Made by a program: the position numbers and the translations under genes. Positions 1 to 6,279 of a stretch of 41,036 bases of DNA are shown in pieces. The notes beneath the pieces are model-generated. The model made no database searches. It was given only the letters and a program-made list of their open reading frames with translations, and had not been told where the DNA came from. Numbering within the stretch: the stretch's first letter is position 1; each line of letters opens with the position of its first letter. The DNA is taken from the NCBI GenBank assembly GCA_937925645.1, contig CALAMB010000109.1, forward strand, positions 1 to 41,036. Direction: 5' to 3'. The stretch comes from an uncultured Acidobacteriota bacterium. Lineage in GTDB: Bacteria > Acidobacteriota > JAAYUB01.

Positions 1-1
1 C

Positions 2-898
2 ATCGTGGTGAGCATCACCAACACGAACCGGACCCGCGATTTCACGCCCACCGCGCCGGCAGATCGTCCCGGCTCCGGCGGTGGTGCCAGATTCATGGAG
101 TTTTTCAAGACCGAACTGGTTCCGTGGGTGGAGCAGAATTACCGGACGGAGCCGTACCGGATTCTTGTCGGTCATTCACTCTGCGGCATGTACGCGATCT
201 GGTCGATGCTCACCGAACCCGACCTGTTCCAGGGCCTGGTTGCCGTCAGCCCCTATGTCATGTGGGACAACGACTACGTGGTGCGCCTCGCGGCGGAGCG
301 GCTGTCCGCCATCCCGGACACGCACCGCAGTCTCTTCATCACCCTCGGGAACGAACCCGACTACAAGGCCGCCCTGGGCCGGTTCCTGAAACTAATGAAG
401 GAAAAGGCCCCGAAAAGCACGAAGTACCGTTATGTCCCGCTGGAAAACGAAAATCACGGCAGTGTCCTGCTGGAAAGCATCCACCGCGGGCTGGCGGCCA
501 TTTACTCCGGCTGGCAGCCTTCCGGCGACTTCCTCACCCTGGGCCTCAAGGGGATGGAAGACCACTACCGCCAGCTCAGCCGGAAATACGGATACACGAT
601 CGAAGTGCCCGAGGCCATGCTCAACCAGCTGGGGTATCTGTACCTGCAGCAGCGCAAGGACAGCGACGCGGCGATCACCGCGTTCCGACGTAACGTGGAG
701 TTGCACCCCAACTCGGCCAACGTGTACGATTCGCTGGGCGAAGCCCTGGAGCAGACGGGGCAGTTGGAAGAGGCGGTCCGGTCTTACCGCGAGGCGGTGA
801 GCCGGGCGGAGAAGATTCAGGATCCCAACCTGGCCGTCTTCCGGCAGAATCTGGCCCGGGCCGAGGCCGCGCTGAAGGAAAAACAACCAGCGCCTTGA
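2..898 (+). CDS. Putative alpha/beta-hydrolase (esterase-like) with C-terminal TPRs, 5' truncated
   Basis: Predicted hydrolase of the alpha/beta superfamily, related to the enterochelin esterase/esterase D group, followed by tetratricopeptide repeats. The frame is open to the left edge, so the N-terminus lies outside the window. Counting from the GTG at 5, the nucleophile elbow is GHSLCG at residues 56-61 with Ser58. A possible acid sits in the NEPDY segment near residue 115 and the likely catalytic His is in NENHG near residue 151. Residues about 203-275 form two TPR-like helix pairs ending in an Ala/Lys-rich tail. The usual second Gly of GxSxG is Cys here. The substrate cannot be told from sequence. 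This hydrolase-TPR layout is common in Acidobacteriota and Bacteroidota. It is a single gene, convergent with the cyclase downstream. Confidence 0.85.
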   Translation: MVVSITNTNRTRDFTPTAPADRPGSGGGARFMEFFKTELVPWVEQNYRTEPYRILVGHSLCGMYAIWSMLTEPDLFQGLVAVSPYVMWDNDYVVRLAAERLSAIPDTHRSLFITLGNEPDYKAALGRFLKLMKEKAPKSTKYRYVPLENENHGSVLLESIHRGLAAIYSGWQPSGDFLTLGLKGMEDHYRQLSRKYGYTIEVPEAMLNQLGYLYLQQRKDSDAAITAFRRNVELHPNSANVYDSLGEALEQTGQLEEAVRSYREAVSRAEKIQDPNLAVFRQNLARAEAALKEKQPAP

Positions 899-958
899 CG
901 GATGTCAACCGGCCGCCGGCCGCCGGCGGTCCCCGCTTGATGGTGGGTCGGGAATCTG

Positions 959-1948
959 TCAGTACGTGGTGCTGTGGGACGTGTCTTCGTCCAGCCCGCC
1001 GGGTGTGACCAGCACAAAGGGATCTTCGGCACCTTCCTTGTAAAGCACCGTGCGGTTGCGGCCGAGTTCCTTGGCCCGGTACATGCATTCGTCACTTCGG
1101 GCGATGAGATGTTCGGGCGTGGTCATGGCCTCGGATTTCTCGGCGATACCGATGCTCACCGTGATGCGGATCTCGTGCCCGTCCTTGCAGTTGAAGACGT
1201 GCGTCTCGATGAGCTTGCGCAGCTTCTCTGCGACGTAAATCGCCTGCATGGCGGAGGTCTCGGCCAAAATGATGATGAACTCCTCCCCGCCGTACCGGCA
1301 GGCGATGTCGGTGGCCCGCAGGTTGGACAGGAGCAGGCGCCCCAGCTCCGACAGCACCTCGCTGCCCGTCAAGTGGTCATACGTGTCATTGACCCGCTTG
1401 AAATGATCCAGGTCCAGAAAAAGCAGGGTCACCGGCTTCCCCTGTTGCCGCCCCTTGAACAGAAACTCCAGATGGTTCATCAGGTACTTTCGGTTGTACA
1501 AACTGGTCAGGTCGTCGAAGGTGATGAGATGGTAGAGCTTCTCGTGGAATTCGCTCTCGTCGGCGTCGGCCAACTCGAACTTGAGGACGGTGCTGCCCAC
1601 CCGTATCTTGTCACCGTTGACCAGCCGCCGTTTCTGGATCCGGTCACCGTTGACCGACGTGCCGTTGGCGCTCTGGAGATCGATCACCGTGACATAGGCC
1701 GGCGTGGTCTCCAGCAGGCAATGCTTCCGGCTGACCGTCTTGTCGTTGACGCGGATGCTGGCGGTTGAGCCGCGGCCCAGCGACATGGCCGCCGCAGTCA
1801 GCTTGAAAATCTGGCCCGTGTCGTTGCCGTCGATCACGATCAGGGCCGGGATTTTCTGGCTCGCTCGGAGCTTGGCCTCCAGTTCCTCGGTTTGGAGAAT
1901 CTGGGTGGTCTCATCCAGCGGTCCGGTGGATTCCTTGCTTTTGTTCAT
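959..1948 (-). CDS. FHA-GGDEF diguanylate cyclase
   Basis: Cytoplasmic diguanylate cyclase that makes cyclic di-GMP from two GTP. An N-terminal FHA domain (about residues 33-125) shows the GRG (58-60), SRKH (73-76) and NGTSVNG (95-101) motifs that bind phosphothreonine peptides. The GGDEF domain (about 140-305) has an intact GGEEF active site at 220-224 and an RATD inhibitory I-site at 211-214, five residues upstream, so product feedback inhibition is expected. There are no membrane segments. The start ATG at 1948 lies 24 bases from the -10 box of a divergent promoter. FHA input suggests activation or localisation by a Ser/Thr kinase; one is encoded at 24635-26170, but a link between them is inference. 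It shares its regulatory region with the radical SAM gene. Confidence 0.95.
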   Translation of the reverse strand: MNKSKESTGPLDETTQILQTEELEAKLRASQKIPALIVIDGNDTGQIFKLTAAAMSLGRGSTASIRVNDKTVSRKHCLLETTPAYVTVIDLQSANGTSVNGDRIQKRRLVNGDKIRVGSTVLKFELADADESEFHEKLYHLITFDDLTSLYNRKYLMNHLEFLFKGRQQGKPVTLLFLDLDHFKRVNDTYDHLTGSEVLSELGRLLLSNLRATDIACRYGGEEFIIILAETSAMQAIYVAEKLRKLIETHVFNCKDGHEIRITVSIGIAEKSEAMTTPEHLIARSDECMYRAKELGRNRTVLYKEGAEDPFVLVTPGGLDEDTSHSTTY

Positions 1949-1971
1949 GGCCCTCAGGGTAAAGCAGCCCC

Positions 1972-2000
1972 ATTATATTGAATCCAACAGGCCAGAACAA
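1972..2000 (-). promoter_or_regulatory. Promoter of the FHA-GGDEF gene
   Basis: On the minus strand, TTGTTC (complement of 1995-2000), 17 bases, then a perfect TATAAT (complement of 1972-1977), just upstream of the start at 1948. The -35 is weak and the -10 is consensus. Confidence 0.7.
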
Positions 2001-2013
2001 GATTGAAACCGAT

Positions 2014-2061
2014 GGAACAGTATCGAAAAAAAACAACGACTGTTCCCTCGCGAGGAACAGT
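2014..2061. promoter_or_regulatory. Three GGAACAGT boxes between divergent promoters (putative operator)
   Basis: GGAACAGT occurs at 2014-2021 and 2054-2061 and its exact reverse complement ACTGTTCC at 2039-2046. The last two form a perfect 8-bp inverted repeat around a 7-base spacer, ending 6 bases before the -35 box at 2068. The two direct copies are 40 bp apart and both continue as TATCG or TTTCG. The placement suits an activator or repressor shared by the cyclase and the radical SAM gene. The protein that binds is unknown. Confidence 0.55.
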
Positions 2062-2067
2062 TTCGCT

Positions 2068-2096
2068 TTGACTGGGCCGGGCCACGGACCTATAAT
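2068..2096 (+). promoter_or_regulatory. Promoter of the Tes-like radical SAM gene
   Basis: TTGACT (2068-2073), 17 bases, TATAAT (2091-2096). This is the best housekeeping-type promoter in the window. The expected transcript starts near 2103, leaving a leader of about 50 bases with GGAG at 2142-2145, 8 bases before the ATG. Confidence 0.85.
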
Positions 2097-2153
2097 CGCC
2101 GCCGTCGCCGGAGAGTCGGCGTCGTATTTTCACTTCAGCATGGAGCGTCCGTC

Positions 2154-3776
2154 ATGAAAACCAAGACCGCCAAAACCAAAGCCGCCGCAATGCGCCAGAC
2201 TCTGTGCGGCGCGGAAATCAATCCTCTCCCCACGGATCTGCCGTACGAGACCGTCTCGCTGTGCCCGGAGTGCAGCCGAAAGATCGCCGCCCGATTGTTC
2301 GAGGAAAACGGCAAAGTATACATGGAGAAAACCTGTCCCGACCACGGCTCCTGCCGCGACCTGATTTTTTCGGATGTCGACATCTACCGGCAGGCCTTGT
2401 CGTGGCATTACGACATCGGCGAGGGCGTTTCCAACCCGGCGGTGGCCAAGGCCGCTTCCTGCCCTGAAGATTGCGGGATGTGCGACCTGCACGTGAGCCA
2501 CACCGTGCTGTCCAACGTCGACCTGACCAACCGCTGCAATCTCACCTGCCCCATCTGCTTCGCCAACGCCAACGTGCAGGACTATATCTATGAGCCCTCC
2601 TTCGAACAGGTCAAGGGCATGTTGCAGACGCTCCGCGATGAGCGGCCGGTGCACGGCCGGGTGGTCCAGTTCGCCGGCGGCGAACCGACCATGCACCCCG
2701 ACTGGTTCCGGATCCTGACGCTAGCCAACGAGATGGACTTCGCCCACGTCCAGTGCGCCACCAACGGCATCAAGTTCGCCGACCTCGACTTCGCCATGAA
2801 GAGCAAGGAGGCCGGCCTGCACACCCTCTACCTGCAGTTCGACGGTCTGGAGCCGAAACTCTACAAGGAGATCCGCGGTTCGGAAAAGCTCCTGGACATC
2901 AAGCTCAAGGCCATCGAGAACGTTCGCAAGGCCGGGATGAAGATCGTGTACGTGCCTACCATCGTGGGCGGCGTCAATGACGACCAGGTGGTCCCCATCC
3001 TCCAGTTCGCTCTCGACAACATCGACGTCAGCTCGGGCATCAGCTTCCAGCCCGTGGCCCTGACCGGCCGCATCGATGACAAGGAACGGGAGAAGCTCCG
3101 CTTCACCCTGTCCGACATGGCGCTGCGCATCAACGAGACAGGTTACACCACCAAGGCGGACTGGTTCCCGCTGTCCTGCACGTCGCCCATCTCCCAGCTC
3201 ATCTCCGCCATGCGCGGCAATCCCACCTGCCACATCACCTGCCATCCCGCCTGCGGCATCGGCACCTACTTCTTCGTGGACCAGAACAAGAAGCCCACTC
3301 CCATCACCCGCTTCGTCAACGTCAAGGCGCTGCTGGACGACATGCAGAAGCAGGCCCAGGGCCTCGAGGCCTCCAAGTGGCTCCGGGGCGCCTACAAGTT
3401 CTTCACCGGCGCCGGCGCCCTGGTCAATATGAAAAAGCACTTCATCGCCGACCAGGCGCCCGAGGGACTGTCCTTCACCCGCTTCCTGCAGACCCTCGAG
3501 GGGATGCTGGACAAGAAGGCCGGCCGTGGCGAGCTGGACGGCACTTACACTTACAAGACCCTGCTGGTGGCCGGCATGCATTTCATGGACGGTTACAATT
3601 ACGACATCGAGCGCGTCAAGCGGTGCGTCATCCACTACGCCACCCCCGACGGCCGGTTGTACCCGTTCTGCGCGTACAACTCCGGTTTGGTCTTCCGCGA
3701 CAAGATCGAAAAGCAGTTCTCCATGCCGAAGAGCGAATACCGGAAGCTGCACGGCGGCAGTTCCGACTGCTGTTGA
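2154..3776 (+). CDS. Radical SAM enzyme of the tetraether lipid synthase (Tes/MJ0619-like) family
   Basis: Radical SAM protein of 540 residues. The core cluster motif CX3CX2C is at C128/C132/C135 within a TNRCNLTCPICFAN stretch, and the SAM motif GGEPT is at 175-179. Upstream are CPEC (37-40), CPDHG (61-65) and CPEDCGMC (103-110), candidates for extra iron-sulfur or zinc sites. A further Cys/His cluster around CHITCHPACG lies past the barrel, and the tail ends SSDCC. This cysteine layout matches archaeal Tes, which joins two lipid chains tail to tail by sp3 C-C coupling to form membrane-spanning lipids, and its uncharacterised bacterial relatives. In a bacterium the substrate might be fatty acyl or ether lipid chains such as those of iso-diabolic acid; that is inference. 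The gene is monocistronic, with its own strong promoter and a terminator at 3813-3849. Family assignment is strong, reaction uncertain. Confidence 0.85.
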   Translation: MKTKTAKTKAAAMRQTLCGAEINPLPTDLPYETVSLCPECSRKIAARLFEENGKVYMEKTCPDHGSCRDLIFSDVDIYRQALSWHYDIGEGVSNPAVAKAASCPEDCGMCDLHVSHTVLSNVDLTNRCNLTCPICFANANVQDYIYEPSFEQVKGMLQTLRDERPVHGRVVQFAGGEPTMHPDWFRILTLANEMDFAHVQCATNGIKFADLDFAMKSKEAGLHTLYLQFDGLEPKLYKEIRGSEKLLDIKLKAIENVRKAGMKIVYVPTIVGGVNDDQVVPILQFALDNIDVSSGISFQPVALTGRIDDKEREKLRFTLSDMALRINETGYTTKADWFPLSCTSPISQLISAMRGNPTCHITCHPACGIGTYFFVDQNKKPTPITRFVNVKALLDDMQKQAQGLEASKWLRGAYKFFTGAGALVNMKKHFIADQAPEGLSFTRFLQTLEGMLDKKAGRGELDGTYTYKTLLVAGMHFMDGYNYDIERVKRCVIHYATPDGRLYPFCAYNSGLVFRDKIEKQFSMPKSEYRKLHGGSSDCC

Positions 3777-3812
3777 TCCCGGCCGGCGACTCCAGACGGA
3801 CCGGTATTTCCC

Positions 3813-3854
3813 GAAACGCCCATCCCCACCGCGCGGGAGTGGGCGTTTCCCTTT
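3813..3854 (+). terminator. Terminator of the radical SAM gene
   Basis: Perfect 10-bp arms GAAACGCCCA (3813-3822) and TGGGCGTTTC (3840-3849), with further TCCC/GGGA pairing in the loop, followed by CCTTTTC. It lies 37 bases after the stop codon. Confidence 0.7.
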
Positions 3855-3953
3855 TCGGCTCACCCGTGGCTGAACGAACTGCCGCCGGCTGGACCACCGG
3901 TGTGGCCGTGGGGGGTCTGCCGACAAAACGCTCGGCGCCGCTTCCCGAAAGCT

Positions 3954-3962
3954 TGATATAAT
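3954..3962 (+). promoter_or_regulatory. Extended -10 promoter of the tat operon
   Basis: TGATATAAT at 3954-3962 is an extended -10 element (TGnTATAAT). No -35 match is present at 16-18 bases upstream, as is usual for extended -10 promoters. It lies 33 bases before the tatB start. Confidence 0.55.
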
Positions 3963-3995
3963 ACCTGCCGTCGGCAAATGCCCGGAGTGAAACCG

Positions 3996-4424
3996 ATGAA
4001 CATCGGCCTGCCGGAACTGGCTATCATCTTCCTGCTGGCGCTGCTGCTGTTCGGGCCGCGCAAGCTGCCCGAGATCGGCCGGACCGTGGGCAAATTCATG
4101 CATGAATTCCGCCGGGCCAGCGACGAGCTGAAGACCACCATCGAACGCGAGGTCAACCTGGAGGCGGGCGACCTGCGGCCCGATCTGGTAAAATTCAAGC
4201 AGCAGATCGCCGAGGCGCGCAACGAACTGTCCGACATCCGCAGCGCGGTGGATCCGTACACGTCCCTGGCGTCCTCCGGCGGCAGCGGCGCTCCGTCCGG
4301 GCCCACCGGGCCCGCGGCCGCCGAATCCCCCGACGCCCATGACCGCCTGCTGGATGAGGCCGTTGCGGAGCACGCCACCGTCGACATGCCGCCGCCCGAG
4401 CCGGGCGATGACTTGAAGGGTTGA
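3996..4424 (+). CDS. tatB: Twin-arginine translocase subunit TatA/TatB family, TatB-like
   Basis: Small Tat subunit of 142 residues. It has a short periplasmic start, one membrane helix (about residues 4-20), the FGPRKLPEIGR hinge typical of TatA/TatB, an amphipathic helix and a long charged then Pro/Ala-rich tail. The length of the helical region and the VGKFMHEFRR sequence favour TatB over TatA. The ATG at 3996 is preferred over the in-frame ATG at 3978, because GGAG at 3984-3987 lies 8 bases before it. The stop overlaps the TTG preceding tatC, so translation is probably coupled. No TatA partner is encoded nearby; either it lies elsewhere or this protein serves both roles. Confidence 0.88.
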   Translation: MNIGLPELAIIFLLALLLFGPRKLPEIGRTVGKFMHEFRRASDELKTTIEREVNLEAGDLRPDLVKFKQQIAEARNELSDIRSAVDPYTSLASSGGSGAPSGPTGPAAAESPDAHDRLLDEAVAEHATVDMPPPEPGDDLKG

Positions 4425-4426
4425 CC

Positions 4427-5230
4427 ATGCGCGAACATCCGCCCGCCGGCGACGCCGCCCGCGGTCCCGAAGCCGGCGAATCCTTGAAGCCCATGAGCCT
4501 GCTGGAGCATCTGGATGAGCTCCGGCGCTGCCTGATGCGCTGCCTGATGGCGGTCGCCGTCGGCTTCGCGGCCGCCTACGCCTATCACGAGGAGATCTTC
4601 CAGTGGCTGGCCCTGCCGCTGACCCGCTACCTGCCCGAGGGCGGGCGCCTGGTCTACCTGAAACTGCAGGAGCCGTTCATGCTCTTTCTCAAGGTAGCCC
4701 TGTTCGCCGGCATCTTCCTCGCCGCGCCCTACCTGCTCTACCAGCTCTGGCTGTTCATCTCCCCCGGTCTCTACCGGCACGAGAAGCGGTTTGCCGTGCC
4801 GTTCATTCTATTCGCGTCGGCCCTGTTCGTCGCGGGCTGCGTGTTCGCCTACACCATCGCCCTGCCGTCGGCATTCGCCTTCTTCATCGAGATGGGCAAA
4901 GGCTACACGCCGAACATCGATATCGACTTTTTCTTTGACCTCGTACTGTTCATCATCCTGGGAATGGGCGCCGTCTTCCAGCTGCCTGTCGTGATCGCCT
5001 TTCTGTCCATGATGGGCATGGTGACCCCGCGTTTCCTCATCCAGAAATTCCGCCACGCCGTCGTGATCATCTTCATCGTGGCGGCGGTCATCTCACCCAC
5101 CACCGACGCTCTCAACCTGGTGATTTTCGCCGGACCGATGCTGGTGCTCTATATCCTGAGCATCGGGGTGAGTTGGATATTCATGCGTCGCCGCGCCAAA
5201 TCCGACGCCTCCGACTCCGCGGCGACGTGA
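4427..5230 (+). CDS. tatC: Sec-independent protein translocase TatC
   Basis: Six-helix membrane subunit of the Tat export pathway that recognises twin-arginine signal peptides of folded proteins. The cytoplasmic N-terminal signature SLLEHLDELRRCL starts near residue 24. The LQEPFMLFLKVALFAG and PGLYRHEKRF loops, both family hallmarks, follow. Length is 267 residues, normal for the family (about 250). GAAGGG at 4415-4420 lies 6 bases before the ATG at 4427, which I choose over the TTG at 4421. It is in an operon with tatB upstream and a HAD phosphatase 8 bases downstream. Confidence 0.97.
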   Translation: MREHPPAGDAARGPEAGESLKPMSLLEHLDELRRCLMRCLMAVAVGFAAAYAYHEEIFQWLALPLTRYLPEGGRLVYLKLQEPFMLFLKVALFAGIFLAAPYLLYQLWLFISPGLYRHEKRFAVPFILFASALFVAGCVFAYTIALPSAFAFFIEMGKGYTPNIDIDFFFDLVLFIILGMGAVFQLPVVIAFLSMMGMVTPRFLIQKFRHAVVIIFIVAAVISPTTDALNLVIFAGPMLVLYILSIGVSWIFMRRRAKSDASDSAAT

Positions 5231-5238
5231 GCCGGCCC

Positions 5239-6204
5239 ATGGCCCGTCGACGTTCTCCCAACTCATCGGCCCCTTGCCCTCCCGCCGGCGTCCGGCGTTC
5301 GGATTTTGAGCACGCGCCGCCGATCCGCCTGCTGGCCACCGACCTCGACGGCACGCTTCTGGACCGCCGCTACGCCATCTCGGCGGCCAACTACCAGGCG
5401 ATTCGCGACCTGCGGGCGGCCGGGATCCACGTGGTGCCCGCCACGGGCCGCCAGTACCGGGTGGGCGCCGGCTACGCCTTCGCCCTGGGGCTGGACGGCC
5501 TGATGATTTTTCAGAACGGCGCGGTGACCAAGGAACTCCTCAGTCGCCAGCCGCTGCATTTCCAGCCGCTGCCGCCGGCGCTGGTCCCCGCGATCGCCGC
5601 GACAGGTCGCGCCGCGGGTTGCTCGCCGGTATGTTTCGGCGATCCGTTCGGCACGGGGCGGTTGTACCTTGAGGAGCGGCCGGTGGGCCAGGAGCGGATG
5701 CTCCGGTTCCTGGAGTTGAGCCGGACCGCCGTGACCGTGGTGCGCGATTCGGACCGGCTTGCCCGACTGGACGTGCTTCAGGCGATGTTCAGCGGCTCGG
5801 TGGCGGACATGCGGTGCCTGGCCGCCCGCTTCCGGGACCGTTTCGGCGACGACATCCGGGTGCTCCTCACGGAGTACCCCGACCGCGACCTCACGCTCCT
5901 CGACGTCATGCATCCCGACGTGAGCAAGGGGACCGCCCTGCGGCGGGTGGCCCGGACGCTGGGCGTCCCCATGGAACAGGTCGCCGCCGCCGGCGACAAC
6001 TTCAACGACCGGGAGATGCTCGCCACCGCCGCCCTGCCCCTGGTCATGGGCAACGCCGACCCCGATCTCCGCGCGGCATTCCCGGCGGCGGTGCTGCCGG
6101 ACTGCGAGGCCGACGGCCTGGCCTGGGGCATCTGGCGGCACGTGCTGCACCGGCCCGACCGCATTGCCCGGTGGTTCCCCGAGCGCCCCGAGCCGGTTGT
6201 CTGA
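5239..6204 (+). CDS. Cof-type HAD-superfamily hydrolase
   Basis: Haloacid-dehalogenase phosphatase with a Cof-type (C2) cap, probably acting on small phosphorylated metabolites. Motif I is DLDGTLLD (D35 nucleophile, D37 acid, counted from the ATG at 5239), and motif IV is AAGDNFNDREML near residue 253. Motif III is the Lys in VSKGTALRRV. About 28 residues precede the domain and look unstructured, so the start is uncertain. A longer frame reaches back into tatC to 5173 but has no signal favouring it. The substrate is unknown; Cof proteins are often promiscuous. It lies between tatC and mutL and is likely co-transcribed with them. Confidence 0.9.
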   Translation: MARRRSPNSSAPCPPAGVRRSDFEHAPPIRLLATDLDGTLLDRRYAISAANYQAIRDLRAAGIHVVPATGRQYRVGAGYAFALGLDGLMIFQNGAVTKELLSRQPLHFQPLPPALVPAIAATGRAAGCSPVCFGDPFGTGRLYLEERPVGQERMLRFLELSRTAVTVVRDSDRLARLDVLQAMFSGSVADMRCLAARFRDRFGDDIRVLLTEYPDRDLTLLDVMHPDVSKGTALRRVARTLGVPMEQVAAAGDNFNDREMLATAALPLVMGNADPDLRAAFPAAVLPDCEADGLAWGIWRHVLHRPDRIARWFPERPEPVV

Positions 6205-6279
6205 GCATGCGCCTGGACGCGCCGCCCGCGATGTGTTGAAATGATCGGACCGGTTGTTGCCGGTCCCGGAGCCGAACCG

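Noticed and set aside
2106..2130. Small hairpin CGCCG/CGGCG followed by TATTTT in the radical SAM leader, possible attenuator
   Set aside because: The stem is only 5 bp and the T-run starts 4 bases away, too weak to call.
2140..2157. Five-codon upstream reading frame (MERPS then stop) overlapping the radical SAM start as ATGA
   Set aside because: It has no ribosome site of its own and may be chance; the GGAG within it is the ribosome site of the real gene.
2721..4373. Antisense open frame of 550 codons opposite the radical SAM gene and tatB
   Set aside because: It covers two recognised genes and a terminator on the other strand and has no protein-like motif.
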